Shown here in pieces: positions 42,386 to 52,126 of a stretch of 64,000 nucleotides of DNA. The stretch is from a virus. Location: IMG/VR virus record IMGVR_UViG_3300006192_000004, positions 1 to 64,000 of that record; one strand, written 5' to 3'. The notes under the pieces are model-generated. The model was not told where the DNA came from, searched no databases, and saw only the letters and a list, made by a program, of their open reading frames with translations. The position numbers were made by a program, and so were the translations under genes. How positions within the stretch are numbered: the first letter of the stretch is position 1; every line of letters starts with the position of its first letter.

Positions 42386-43822
42386 CTATGGTACCAGTCT
42401 AAGACTGGAGGTTGGTGAGTTATAGAACCCAATGTTATCTTTACCGACAATGATTATACCGTGTCTAAACGATACTGGGGTTTTGATAAACTTCACAAAA
42501 TAAATCTTCAATTCCCCTTCTTGCTTAAACATACGCGAAATCGCTGTCATTTCAGGAATGTGGATTTTCTGAGTTAAGCGCACTACTAAAGGTTTATCTT
42601 CGTAAACCGTCTCGTGTAGAATAACCTTATCGACATCGGCTGTCTTTTTAAGTACCGACTTCCCTTTCTTATCGGTCGTAAAGAACATGTCAGTAATGTC
42701 TTCGATATCCCCATCGAACTTACCTTGCTCAAAGGCTTCTATCATCTGTAGCTTAGACATACAGCTTTCTACGGCGTTATACGCTAGACGTGGGACTTCT
42801 AGATAGTAGGTTAACTGCGTGGTTTTATCCTTATAGAAGACTGACTTATTTACCTTCTTAAAAGGGGGTGTATCGAGCTGACAGTGTTCTTCCCATCGAG
42901 CTTTTGACGTAAAGGTGTCCCATGCTACAATGAATGGATAGTCCGCCGTTAACGGAGCAATCTCATTCTGAAAGTCCCTCAGTCGCTGGTATTGCATACA
43001 TGGTGTTTTCGACACCACCACACCTTCACTGGCGTCGGGGTCTATCGTCCCTAAGTTACGGGTTTTCCCTTCGGCTTTCTTAGCTTTGGTTGCTGCGCCA
43101 TCGTCGTCCCCCGACTTAGCACGAGTAGTGAAGTTCTGTGCCATATAAACAGTACGCCCGTCCGCAGTTTGTGCTTGAGGGCGATGTGAGATGTCCAGCA
43201 ATCGGCTAAAACATATAAAGGCGTTAGATGCCGGGATTTTTACTTTCGGTGCTTTCTTACCGTCTGTGGCCAGTACGGTCTCTACCTTCACAGCCGGTGC
43301 TTTCGGGTCGACGTAGAAATGCTCTTTAGTCTCGACGACTTCTCCGTAGTCAATACCCTTACAGGCACGCTCAATCCCTGCGGTTGCTAAACTGTCGGCA
43401 CATTCATTCCCGTAAATGCCACTGTGGCCTTTTACCCACTTGTATTCGACTGGAATACACATAGCGCGCAGGTCTTGCTGAGCTTCATCGATGGCTTTCC
43501 ATAACCCAATGTTTTTAACAGGTTCCCCTTTAGAGGTCAACCAGCCTTTCTTCTTCCACCCTTCTAAAACATGCCCACAGTTATCCATGACATATCGGGA
43601 GTCTAAATAAAAGCAGACTTCGTCAGGCTGACGTAACACGACTTGACGAACCGCATTCAGGTACGCCATCATCTCGGCCATGTTGTTGGTACAGGGTACA
43701 CCACCGGAACCATACAGTCCATAGGGGACATCATCCCCTTCTATCCATACACCCCAACCACCTGCATTACCGACGTTATTATGCGGTCGGCTGCCGCCGT
43801 CTGTATAAACTCTATAAATCAT
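42386..43822 (-). CDS. RNase HI fused to an uncharacterised carboxyl domain (478 aa)
   Basis: Residues 1-150 form a type 1 RNase H with Asp8 (YTDGG), Glu50 (NMAEMMA), Asp74 (YLDSRYVM), His133 (KGHSGIYGNECAD) and Asp143. It would remove RNA primers from RNA-DNA hybrids. After a Lys/Asp-rich linker near 240-260 (SGDDDGAATKAKKAEGK) a 220-residue carboxyl domain of unknown fold follows. Normal RNase HI is about 155 aa, so this is three times the usual size. The start overlaps the end of the spanin gene by 11 nt. Confidence 0.85.
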   Translation of the reverse strand: MIYRVYTDGGSRPHNNVGNAGGWGVWIEGDDVPYGLYGSGGVPCTNNMAEMMAYLNAVRQVVLRQPDEVCFYLDSRYVMDNCGHVLEGWKKKGWLTSKGEPVKNIGLWKAIDEAQQDLRAMCIPVEYKWVKGHSGIYGNECADSLATAGIERACKGIDYGEVVETKEHFYVDPKAPAVKVETVLATDGKKAPKVKIPASNAFICFSRLLDISHRPQAQTADGRTVYMAQNFTTRAKSGDDDGAATKAKKAEGKTRNLGTIDPDASEGVVVSKTPCMQYQRLRDFQNEIAPLTADYPFIVAWDTFTSKARWEEHCQLDTPPFKKVNKSVFYKDKTTQLTYYLEVPRLAYNAVESCMSKLQMIEAFEQGKFDGDIEDITDMFFTTDKKGKSVLKKTADVDKVILHETVYEDKPLVVRLTQKIHIPEMTAISRMFKQEGELKIYFVKFIKTPVSFRHGIIIVGKDNIGFYNSPTSSLRLVP

Positions 43823-44138
43823 AACAGTTCAACCTTAACTCATAGTAGTCGCTTATAATCGATTCTAACTCACGGTTTTTTTCTTCCAGTGCTTCGACAT
43901 ATGAGACAATACCCTGTGCCTTATCTGGAATGGCAATAAACACGTCTTTATTAATGGGGGTTTTCGACACCGTCTCTAGAGCCATAGGGACACAGACCGA
44001 CATTTGAATGACGGGGTCTATTACGGGACTCTCGGTAGGAACTGGCGCGTCATAGATAACCGTGCGCTCGATAACAGGCTGTATGGATACGCAGCCACTT
44101 AGGGTCAATACGGCAAGGAGGCTAATTAAAGACTTCAT
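43812..44138 (-). CDS. Probable outer-membrane spanin lipoprotein (o-spanin, 108 aa)
   Basis: A type II signal peptide is present (MKSLISLLAVLTLSGC) with lipobox cysteine 16, so the mature protein is a lipoprotein starting CVSIQPVIER. The mature part is Pro/Val-rich, then a coiled helix (VSYVEALEEKNRELESIISDYYELRL). It overlaps the preceding i-spanin-like gene by 17 nt in another frame, as in Rz/Rz1 arrangements. It would bridge to the outer membrane and fuse it at lysis. Confidence 0.7.
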   Translation of the reverse strand: MKSLISLLAVLTLSGCVSIQPVIERTVIYDAPVPTESPVIDPVIQMSVCVPMALETVSKTPINKDVFIAIPDKAQGIVSYVEALEEKNRELESIISDYYELRLNCYDL

Positions 44139-44538
44139 TATAAATTGCCCCCATTTCTTTATTTTCTTTAGTCAGCACACGAATCATGAATTCTTGTACT
44201 TTTAGCTGATTGCTCAGTTCACCCTTCTCGATGGTTAACTGTTGGATGGTTAACTGTTGCGCACGGGATACTTTCTGTTCCTTTAATAAGGCGGCGGTTT
44301 CTAGCCGCTTATCGGCTTCTAGCTGTGCCACCTGGGCCATGAGGAACCGAATTGTTTCGTCACGCGTGTCTGGTGCTGGAGTGCCCTGCGCCGTTTCTAC
44401 TGCGGTTAATTTAGCTTGGGTGGAATCGACAAAGTATTTCATGCCGCCGACTGCAATGCTTGCCAGGAGCAGAAGTGTAATAACTAGCTGGAACCAGCCC
44501 TGGCTAAAGATATAGCCAAAGATACGTTTAATGTTCAT
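44122..44538 (-). CDS. Probable inner-membrane spanin (i-spanin, 138 aa)
   Basis: One transmembrane helix near residues 14-34 (FQLVITLLLLASIAVGGMKYF) is followed by a periplasmic coiled coil (about 70-130: LMAQVAQLEADKRLETAALLKEQK...). This is the Rz topology. The ribosome binding site is AAGGA. The next gene encodes a lipoprotein, and together they make a plausible spanin complex. No holin or endolysin is adjacent. Confidence 0.7.
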   Translation of the reverse strand: MNIKRIFGYIFSQGWFQLVITLLLLASIAVGGMKYFVDSTQAKLTAVETAQGTPAPDTRDETIRFLMAQVAQLEADKRLETAALLKEQKVSRAQQLTIQQLTIEKGELSNQLKVQEFMIRVLTKENKEMGAIYNEVFN

Positions 44539-44643
44539 ACAGTGAGTGTCCTTAAAATCGTCAGTTATATTTATGCACTAACAAATTCTCTGAGCCTGTA
44601 AATATATAGTGTCCACAGGCATTTATTATTTTGGAGCGAACCC

Positions 44644-45939
44644 ATGTCAAGAACAATCAAGGGCTTTATTGAAATACCGTCTAATGCCAACAATGCGCCC
44701 AACGCGGTTGCGGCACTGGGCGAGCTCAGTACGATTGCCCGTACCTACAGTCGAAAGAAGCAGTACATCGCTGATGATACGGCACCGGGCTTAGAACTTA
44801 CGGTCTTTTATTCTAAAGACATTTCTGGTGAGGATGTCGATGGGCTGGATGCGGCTGACTGCTTACCTTTGTTATTGCTGATTAACAAAATCCGTAATGA
44901 CTTTATCCCAGCGAATGGGACGTTAATCGATTTTATCTCTACCAATGCGGATAGTACGTTAAGTGGTTTTGCATTTGGTAATTTGATTACTGAGAATGGC
45001 TTTACTTTACCTCAGTCTTTAAACTGCACGCATACCGACCTTGAAGTTACTAACTTTGAGATATGGTTTTCTAACACTGCCTTTTTAGAAGAGTATGAAC
45101 CTTCTGAAACATTAGTACTTCCTCCATGTAGCCCAGTTACTAACTTATATCAAGGTTATGCTGGAGCACTCGCTGCACTTAATGCTTATACGGAAATCAA
45201 TAAGTTAAACGCATTAAATACCGCGACGCTGGAAGAGAAGCCTACTGAAATCACAACGTTTTCATTAAAGTGGAATGACCCAGCGAACCTGAATAATCAG
45301 TTTACTACAGTATGGTATGTGCTGGGGTATGGTAAAGATGCGCTTCGTACAGATAAGACCTTAGAAGCTATCAGAACTTACTTGGAGTCTGAAACTCCAT
45401 ATACGGTGGACGAGTGGAAAGAATACTTTCCCGACATTCAAACATTGGATGTTTTTAATCTAGTCCCTTTATGGAATAAAGTTGCTTTAAGTGCTGGTCC
45501 TGGTATCGACAGCATGATGCGTCCACTGTTTAAGTTCAACGAACTGGTTTCCTTAATTAACCCAATTCTTATTGGGCGTGATACTGGAGACATTCTAGGA
45601 CAAGGTGAAGGCATTACTTTACTCTTCCGTGCTTTACCAGTCTTTGTACTGGCCGGTGACACGAATGACGTAAACGTTCAAAGTTTTGAGGCACTATTCC
45701 CTGACTACACTATCATTGCCTTAAATGACCAGTCTATTAACCGAGTCAGTGCAGCTACTCAGTCTATTATTAGTACCTTAGACAGTTTAGCGCGAGCCGC
45801 CGAAGTCGACACGGGCACGCAGGTTTTACCTACAGGTATTACGAGAAACCAAATCTCAGGTATCAGTTTCTTAGAAAAGGCTGATAACAATATTGTTTAC
45901 CGCATGGCAACACGTGCATCTTACCTAGAGGCTATCTAA
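44644..45939 (+). CDS. Probable tail/baseplate structural protein (431 aa)
   Basis: A soluble 431-residue beta-rich protein starting MSRTIKGFIEIPS after TTGGAG. It has no recognised motif and ends MATRASYLEAI. It is coupled by a 1-nt gap to the next gene and lies at the head of the fibre locus, so a baseplate role is likely by context. Confidence 0.6.
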   Translation: MSRTIKGFIEIPSNANNAPNAVAALGELSTIARTYSRKKQYIADDTAPGLELTVFYSKDISGEDVDGLDAADCLPLLLLINKIRNDFIPANGTLIDFISTNADSTLSGFAFGNLITENGFTLPQSLNCTHTDLEVTNFEIWFSNTAFLEEYEPSETLVLPPCSPVTNLYQGYAGALAALNAYTEINKLNALNTATLEEKPTEITTFSLKWNDPANLNNQFTTVWYVLGYGKDALRTDKTLEAIRTYLESETPYTVDEWKEYFPDIQTLDVFNLVPLWNKVALSAGPGIDSMMRPLFKFNELVSLINPILIGRDTGDILGQGEGITLLFRALPVFVLAGDTNDVNVQSFEALFPDYTIIALNDQSINRVSAATQSIISTLDSLARAAEVDTGTQVLPTGITRNQISGISFLEKADNNIVYRMATRASYLEAI

Positions 45940-45940
45940 T

Positions 45941-46543
45941 ATGGCTACCCCTCCACATTTAGCCGTGGGAACGTATGAGCTCCAGACGCCGTTTACGGTC
46001 GTGGCTGGGGCCACTTACATTTGTGAATCGATTGAAGGTTTCGAAGCCCTTAATGCCGAGGGCGTCGATATCTATGCGGTTTACTATGCCCCACATGGGT
46101 TAAGTACGAGCGACTATCTGCGTGACCTGCGTAATAACGAAAACATTATTACGCTATTGTCAAACACGGAAGCGCCCATACGTGTTCCTTCGAGTTACAT
46201 CCTTAGTTTCCCAACAACAAAATCCGTTCCATATAGTCGAACATTTGTCACGTTTGATTTAGGTGCTTTGCCTAACGACATGGACTTATCTGATACCGTA
46301 ACAGCAATAAAGGAATTGCTTGATGCGAATATCGGGATTAATTCCACGGGTAAGGTAATGACCGGCCTGATTGCTGATTCCGTTAGTTTCTCGAGACACG
46401 CGGACTTAGAAGTGGCAAGGCAAGCGAACGTTAACTATCGCGACACCTATGCCCGTCAACTTAAGTTAGCGCTAGAAAGAGAACAGGTTTTAGTTGAAAG
46501 AAATAACCTGTTAACTGAACAGTTAAAAAAATACGTCACATAA
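45941..46543 (+). CDS. Probable structural protein with coiled-coil end (200 aa)
   Basis: The amino part is beta-like (YELQTPFTVVAGATYICESIEGF); the last 50 residues form a coiled coil (YARQLKLALEREQVLVERNNLLTEQLKKYV). The ATG is one nt after the previous stop. Probably a partner of the 431-aa protein in the baseplate. The operon ends at a perfect palindromic terminator. Confidence 0.58.
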   Translation: MATPPHLAVGTYELQTPFTVVAGATYICESIEGFEALNAEGVDIYAVYYAPHGLSTSDYLRDLRNNENIITLLSNTEAPIRVPSSYILSFPTTKSVPYSRTFVTFDLGALPNDMDLSDTVTAIKELLDANIGINSTGKVMTGLIADSVSFSRHADLEVARQANVNYRDTYARQLKLALEREQVLVERNNLLTEQLKKYVT

Positions 46544-46545
46544 CC

Positions 46546-46575
46546 CTCTCTCCTTATCCTAGGATAAGGAGAGAG
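46546..46575. terminator. Bidirectional terminator, perfect 15-bp palindrome
   Basis: CTCTCTCCTTATCCT and its exact complement meet without a spacer, between convergent genes at 46543 and 46586. Confidence 0.85.
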
Positions 46576-46585
46576 TTTCTTTCTT

Positions 46586-47824
46586 TTATGCGAATGAATA
46601 CATTTCTAATACGAAGCCGTCTTTATATCGAGGGCTCGGTGTTGGGTAACCATTTTCACTGTAGCCAATTAAGTCTGTAACTGGGGTGGTTTCATATGTC
46701 CAGCTTGGACGATTGTTTGACATGGTCGAAAGTTGCACTTCGTGTTCATTAAACTCTGTAACACGGGCGTTTGCCATAGACATGTCATCGAAATATACAA
46801 TGCCTTTAGGTGCACGATAGTGATAGTAGGTATTCTGTTGCATACAGGCACCTAATGGCTCACGCATGATAGACAAGTCTGATGTCTTTACTAGCACAAC
46901 AAAGCTATAAGTGTCAGAAAGGTACTTACGGGCATCGAAGCTTAAGGTATTAATACCTACTTTCTGTAGATTCGCCGGGTCTACCCACGTGCGAGTATCA
47001 CGAGGTTTCTTAGCGGCTCTCTGTAGGGCTAAGTAATGGTCGACTTCAATTAAGAGTTTGTCTTTATCTACAATCTCATATGTTTCATCGTCAATGACAT
47101 GCAGGTGTCCATCTAAGACTAATAGAGGGGTATACATACCGATGTCAACAGGTAGAGTGACAACCATGCGGGTGACATAACGCGCTTGGTCGGTTAATGT
47201 ACGTTCAACCTCATGAATCATACTATCGGTAATCTCGTAAGTATCGATACCACCAACTTGAGCAAAATCAATCAGATTAATGAGTTGGTCTTTCTCATTA
47301 ATGAAGCGCTGATAGGCACCGAGTATATGGATATACCCTTGCTGATATATCGTTGGGTGTATCAGCCCATTGACTACCGCGAGTATTTGCTTACTGAAGT
47401 TTTCCGTACTGCGGTAATCTGGAGCACTAAACGACGTGTTAAAGATGATGTCGGCTTCTAACCCTTCTGGGATGGCCACTCCATTACCATAGTTAACATT
47501 GCCCTTCTCTACCGTTTCGGCTACGTCATATAAATCGTAGCAGAGTACCACACTCGAGTCCCGTAGCCCATTAGCTCGGTCTGTCATGATTAGAGCATCT
47601 TCTGCTAACGTAGCTACCCACTGTGACAATGTAAGTGTAGACTCTGCATTGCGCATTAGGGTTCGGTTTACACTAACCAGAAAGTCTCTGGCAAAGTCTC
47701 CGTCCCATTCTACTGTAAAGCGCGCGTCCTGTAACAAAAGGATGTCTTCTAAGGGGGTGTTTGCTAGGTCTGAAGGTTTCCAGCCATAGTTAATTTTAGA
47801 ATAAGTAGCAATTACTGTGAACAT
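46586..47824 (-). CDS. Probable virion structural protein (412 aa)
   Basis: A soluble 412-residue protein starting after CAAGGA, with no recognised domain. It contains several Tyr-rich strands and a short helical section (HEVERTLTDQARYVTRMVVTLPVDIG). It is a single minus-strand gene within a plus-strand fibre region. A structural role is inferred from its neighbours. Confidence 0.55.
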   Translation of the reverse strand: MFTVIATYSKINYGWKPSDLANTPLEDILLLQDARFTVEWDGDFARDFLVSVNRTLMRNAESTLTLSQWVATLAEDALIMTDRANGLRDSSVVLCYDLYDVAETVEKGNVNYGNGVAIPEGLEADIIFNTSFSAPDYRSTENFSKQILAVVNGLIHPTIYQQGYIHILGAYQRFINEKDQLINLIDFAQVGGIDTYEITDSMIHEVERTLTDQARYVTRMVVTLPVDIGMYTPLLVLDGHLHVIDDETYEIVDKDKLLIEVDHYLALQRAAKKPRDTRTWVDPANLQKVGINTLSFDARKYLSDTYSFVVLVKTSDLSIMREPLGACMQQNTYYHYRAPKGIVYFDDMSMANARVTEFNEHEVQLSTMSNNRPSWTYETTPVTDLIGYSENGYPTPSPRYKDGFVLEMYSFA

Positions 47825-47948
47825 GATTAATAGTCCTTGAAAACTGACTGAAAAAGAATCGTTTTAAAATGCATAGAATTCGCTGACAGGGTCTGGAAGA
47901 GCTAATTTTATGAGCTATAGCCTATCCTTTTAAACAGGAGTAACACCC
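47825..47948. promoter_or_regulatory. Divergent region before the fibre operon
   Basis: 124 bp between divergent genes. On the plus strand TTTATGAGC and CTATAGCCTATCC precede the CAGGAG of the 330-aa gene. TATG resembles the PhiKZ late-promoter tetranucleotide. No stronger signal is visible. Confidence 0.35.
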
Positions 47949-48941
47949 ATGTCCTTATTACCGTTTGATGAAACCGGTCAACTGGCATCCAACCTTAAAA
48001 CCGAAACACATGTTGTCTCCGCCATCAACGGCGTGAACTACCAGTTCATAGTCCCCGACTGGGCACCCTTCTTCAAAACTGGCTTTTCTGTCTTTCATGA
48101 GGAAAGCGGTCGATATTTAGTGGATGGTGAAGACTTCTTTTTCTCGCATTATTTTGAAGCAGCCGATGTAGCCATGGCTGAAAAAGTCTATGGTTCAATT
48201 ACCCTGTTAGACGTCAACATGACAGGGACATTCCATCTGCAGCTTCAGTCCCTAGGTGGTGATTTCGTCACTAACGTAACACAGGCCCTAGAAAGCGGTC
48301 TAAGCACGTTAGCAGATTTACAGACCGTGCTATGGGAAGATTTGATTACGCCTCCTACGTTCCCTCCTACGAGCCATCAGCACGTAGTAACAGACATGGA
48401 CGGGGTAAACCGAGTTATTGAAGAAATGACACGTATCCGTACCGCGATAGAAGCGCATTTTACGGAACTGAGTATTAATGATATTAAAGACCTAGACACC
48501 GGGTTTATTAGCCCACTCATGACAAACCTTAATAGCCTTACCTCTGCAATACTGGCTAACGGCATGGGCGGGTCTACCGTGCATTATGAGAGTGCTCTCT
48601 TTACCAACGTTGGTGGAGTAGAAAATGTAGACTTAGGTGCCCAGCCTGCCGATGTGTGGTTTGATACCCCGCTGACTGCCCTAGTCGTCAGTGCTGGAAC
48701 GTATAAAGTCTCGCATTCATTAGACCCAGTGGTCGATGCTGGCGTAGAAAGTATCTCATACCGATGGATGCTTAACAACACGACGGTAAGTCGCTCTTAC
48801 ACCAATAACATCTCACACTCTATCCCAGCAAACACAAACTTAAAACTACAGATGCGTTTAAACGGCGGGTCTAGCAACCAATGTGTTATCTGCGATACTA
48901 GCCGTGGTGCAGTATTGTCTGCGACGCGTTTAGGAAACTAA
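47949..48941 (+). CDS. Tail-fibre protein, shared-head family (330 aa)
   Basis: It opens with a module shared by two other genes: PFDETGQLASNLKTETHVVSA, then FFKTGFSVFHEESG. A Pro-Pro-x-x-H-x-H element (TFPPTSHQHVV) is near residue 140, followed by a coiled helix (VNRVIEEMTRIRTAIEAHFTEL) and a beta carboxyl domain (about 220-330) ending TRLGN. A trimer with attachment head, stalk and binding tip is suggested. The start follows CAGGAG. Function as a host-recognition or connector fibre is inference. Confidence 0.65.
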   Translation: MSLLPFDETGQLASNLKTETHVVSAINGVNYQFIVPDWAPFFKTGFSVFHEESGRYLVDGEDFFFSHYFEAADVAMAEKVYGSITLLDVNMTGTFHLQLQSLGGDFVTNVTQALESGLSTLADLQTVLWEDLITPPTFPPTSHQHVVTDMDGVNRVIEEMTRIRTAIEAHFTELSINDIKDLDTGFISPLMTNLNSLTSAILANGMGGSTVHYESALFTNVGGVENVDLGAQPADVWFDTPLTALVVSAGTYKVSHSLDPVVDAGVESISYRWMLNNTTVSRSYTNNISHSIPANTNLKLQMRLNGGSSNQCVICDTSRGAVLSATRLGN

Positions 48942-48953
48942 GGACGATTAATC

Positions 48954-49871
48954 ATGGCTTATACCGATTATACATTTGACCCCACTGGTGAATCACCAGC
49001 CAACCTCATTAGCGCTGAACTGCACACGGTCGATATGAGCATCGACGTTTCTGTCTTTACTGAACACGGTCCTTTTTTCGGAGACAGTATCGTAGTAGAG
49101 GGACGTAAGAATGCGGGCGTGTGGTTTCCTTTAATACCGGAATCCCATTTTGGTTTCTCTCCGCTCTTTTTAAATGCGTCTGCTCGCACGACCCGCCAGC
49201 GTATATTCTCTTACATCGTGTTAAATCAAGATGCTATTGACGTCGATGAAGTGCGGATTACGTATCAGGCTCTAGGTGGCTATGAAGACTCGGCGCTGCT
49301 GGTACAAGTAGCAACCGCCGTGTTTGACCGTTCTAACATGTGGGAGTGGGCAGCGTTTCATGGCAATGCTATTGACTTTTCACCACGGGTACGTGAGCAA
49401 GCGTTAGTGGGGGTTTCTGCCTTAGAAATCCTACAGCGTCAGCTAGAGAAAATTACGCAAGCGATTGTAGACCCCTACTCCGGTGGTAAAAACCACGGTG
49501 TGGAAATCTCACGTCTGGCTTTGAAGATTGAAAATGCCGTATTAAAAACGGATTTAGAAGCGAAACTGACGGAGGTTGTTTACAGCCAAGCGGTCACTGC
49601 AGGCGCCCCTGTAACTGTGTACACTACGGCGGCAGGTAAAACCTCACATCGAGGTGCCTATGTGTTTAGAGCCACGACCGGTGAACTGGATGGTGGTAAT
49701 GTAACTACCGTAGTGGGTACCGGACAATCGGCGATTAATGTCGATAATGTGGCTCAGTCTGCTGGACCACAGGTTGCCGTGTCTCATACTCAAACAGGCA
49801 CTACCGTCAATGTCGTCTTTACTCCGTCGGTCTCAGGTGTGTTGAAATATAAAGTCCTTGCCGATTTCTAA
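48954..49871 (+). CDS. Tail-fibre protein, shared-head family (305 aa)
   Basis: The head TFDPTGESPANLISAELHTVDM matches the FDxTG...NLI-x-E-x-HTV module of the genes at 47949 and 56773, and GPFFGDSIVVEG matches FFKTG / FYTESIVV. A central helix (ALEILQRQLEKITQAI) and a beta-rich tip (VTVYTTAAGKTSHRGAYVFRATTG...) follow. It is 12 nt from the previous gene. It has no PPxxHxH element. Confidence 0.65.
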   Translation: MAYTDYTFDPTGESPANLISAELHTVDMSIDVSVFTEHGPFFGDSIVVEGRKNAGVWFPLIPESHFGFSPLFLNASARTTRQRIFSYIVLNQDAIDVDEVRITYQALGGYEDSALLVQVATAVFDRSNMWEWAAFHGNAIDFSPRVREQALVGVSALEILQRQLEKITQAIVDPYSGGKNHGVEISRLALKIENAVLKTDLEAKLTEVVYSQAVTAGAPVTVYTTAAGKTSHRGAYVFRATTGELDGGNVTTVVGTGQSAINVDNVAQSAGPQVAVSHTQTGTTVNVVFTPSVSGVLKYKVLADF

Positions 49872-49882
49872 GAGGTTAATCA

Positions 49883-52126
49883 ATGAATACCATTATTAAA
49901 CAATGGGGATTAAAGTTAGCCCGTCTAGGGGCTTTAATTCTCCCTTACGGTACGACAGCAGAACGTCAAAGCAATCCGCTAGAAGGTTCAATACGTATCT
50001 CTACCGACCAGCGTGCTATTGAAGCCGTCATCGATGGACGCTGGGTATCAATGAACGGCTTGCCCTTAGCTGCCGCCACGGTCGCGGCAGCCGGTACTGC
50101 TGCAGCGGGTTGGTTACATCCTGTAAACAGTTCAGCCGGCAGTTTTATTATTGCTCTGGATGATGCTGCGCCAGATTATGCGCGAGTCTCTTTCTTTGAT
50201 TTAGGTTCGAGTTGGGCGGACTTCCCAGTAAGTCTATCTTCGACATTAAACATTAATGGGCTTAATGAAAACTTAGAGTTAAAGACACGCAATGGTGGCA
50301 TTAGCTTAATTAAGATGCCTGGTGTAGGATGGGTTCAGTACGGGGCTTCTGGTGCGGGTGGTACCGGAGGTAGTATTAATGCTACTGTAACCGCAGATAC
50401 AGTTTTAGACGTTGGTATCGGTGCTTTAGTACCTACTGAAAATGTTGCCGTTACGGGTATGGTGACCATTACTTTACCTGAGAAACCAGATGGTGGCAGT
50501 ACCACGGTGACTGGTGACACCGACGAAAACGCTTCGGTGCATAACATCCGCATTATCCCTCATCCTAGTACAGACCACACAGTGGAGTATGACACTGAGT
50601 ACTTTATCGACATGGATGGCGCTCGCTTAACATGGAGCTTTGATGAAGTTGCTAAGAACTGGCATATTACCTCAGGTTTTCGTGAAAGTGAGGTCGGCCA
50701 GGAAATCTTTAAGAATTATGAATTCCAGCCTGGTACAGGGGCGGATACGTTTTACGTAGACCACATCGTCGACATGGTAGACTTGTACATTAACGGTACG
50801 TTAATGCCTACCGAAGAATACCTCAGTAACGGTACCACAATAGTTTTAACCGGCGGCGGTATTCTGTCAGACGAGACTATTGTGCAGATTAAAGCATGGC
50901 AGTCCGTCAGCACGATTAAAGATGCTGGATATACTCGCAAAATATGGGAAGGCACAGTCAATATTGGTGAAACCCGATTAAGTGCGGTAGGATTGGAAAA
51001 CGATAATGCCAAAATGTATCGTTTGACTATCGGAGGTGTATTACAACGCCCTGAACGTGATTACACGGTGTCCTCAGCAACCAATGAGGTTGTTTTAACA
51101 AGTCCTGCTATTACTACAGCAGAATGGTTTTTGCTCAGTGAAGGTGATTTAAAAATCATCGAGTTAGAGGCAGGGAGTGTTAGTGCCGATAACACCGGTT
51201 CTACATTAACGGGTTTAACCGTTAAAGAGAATATTAATGAACTCGATGGGAAAATCGAAGCCGTACCTAAAGCTTTAGTAAATGAGAATAAAATCATTAA
51301 CGGTGACTTTAGTTACTGGCAACGTGGTGAGACGGGATTAACTTTAGGCGATTATGGCCCTGACCGCTTTATTACGCTAGGTGCGGGGGGCTATGTTCAG
51401 AAGATGGATACGGCTTCTTTGTTACCCCCTTCTAAACGCCCGTGTGCTCAACTAGGGGACTCGACATCAGGCACGATAGGTATTGAGCAGCGTATTGAGT
51501 CTAACTCGTTTACTAAGAATATCTTTACGTTTAGTGGTAAGGTATATGTAGACGGGACTCTAGGCAGTGACGTGGACTTAAGTCAATTCTACTTAAAAGT
51601 AGCTACCGCAGATGCTAAAGATAACTTTTCTTCTGTTACTGACGTTGTGGTTCAAAACGTAGCGTTAGGTAGCTACGGTACATGGATAGACTTTAAGGTT
51701 ACGGCAACCGCGAGCCATGAAGCGATTCAACGCGGTGTATCGGTTAGTGCTTATTTTACTGGAGTAGCAACAAATAGTCATTTTGTCCTATTTGCTGATA
51801 TTAAGGTAGAAGAGGGTGATAAAGTGACGGCCTTTACTCCAGTCGAACACTCAGTAAATGCGAGACAGTGCCAGCGCTTTTTCATCCGTTATCCTCGCAT
51901 GCGGGCGCAGGCTTGGTACAGCGGGACAAGCAATTACTCGCACCGCGATGTATCGGAAGCCTTTTTAATGCGTTCCGTTCCTTCCGCCTCCTTCGGAAGT
52001 ACAATAGATATTGATCCGGGTTCGGTGATTCTGGCATTTACATCCGGCGACGCTTATTTCTCAGGAACTAGTATCAATACCGCAGGTTTCGGCTTGAATG
52101 ACTTCCGATTGGATGCAGAGCTATAA
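49883..52126 (+). CDS. Tail fibre/adhesin with receptor-binding carboxyl module (747 aa)
   Basis: The head (GALILPYGTTAERQSNPLEGSIRISTDQ) is typical of fibre attachment regions. Residues about 270-440 hold two related stretches with LYINGTLMPTEEYL-TTIVLT and RLTIGGVLQRPERDYT-NEVVLT. The carboxyl module from about 467 (ENKIINGDFSYWQRGE...EQRIES...FSGKVYVDG...CQRFFIRYPR...LDAEL) matches the 311-aa protein at 53468 in order and in its last residues. It probably binds carbohydrate. The 90-bp repeat copy starts at its end. Confidence 0.75.
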   Translation: MNTIIKQWGLKLARLGALILPYGTTAERQSNPLEGSIRISTDQRAIEAVIDGRWVSMNGLPLAAATVAAAGTAAAGWLHPVNSSAGSFIIALDDAAPDYARVSFFDLGSSWADFPVSLSSTLNINGLNENLELKTRNGGISLIKMPGVGWVQYGASGAGGTGGSINATVTADTVLDVGIGALVPTENVAVTGMVTITLPEKPDGGSTTVTGDTDENASVHNIRIIPHPSTDHTVEYDTEYFIDMDGARLTWSFDEVAKNWHITSGFRESEVGQEIFKNYEFQPGTGADTFYVDHIVDMVDLYINGTLMPTEEYLSNGTTIVLTGGGILSDETIVQIKAWQSVSTIKDAGYTRKIWEGTVNIGETRLSAVGLENDNAKMYRLTIGGVLQRPERDYTVSSATNEVVLTSPAITTAEWFLLSEGDLKIIELEAGSVSADNTGSTLTGLTVKENINELDGKIEAVPKALVNENKIINGDFSYWQRGETGLTLGDYGPDRFITLGAGGYVQKMDTASLLPPSKRPCAQLGDSTSGTIGIEQRIESNSFTKNIFTFSGKVYVDGTLGSDVDLSQFYLKVATADAKDNFSSVTDVVVQNVALGSYGTWIDFKVTATASHEAIQRGVSVSAYFTGVATNSHFVLFADIKVEEGDKVTAFTPVEHSVNARQCQRFFIRYPRMRAQAWYSGTSNYSHRDVSEAFLMRSVPSASFGSTIDIDPGSVILAFTSGDAYFSGTSINTAGFGLNDFRLDAEL

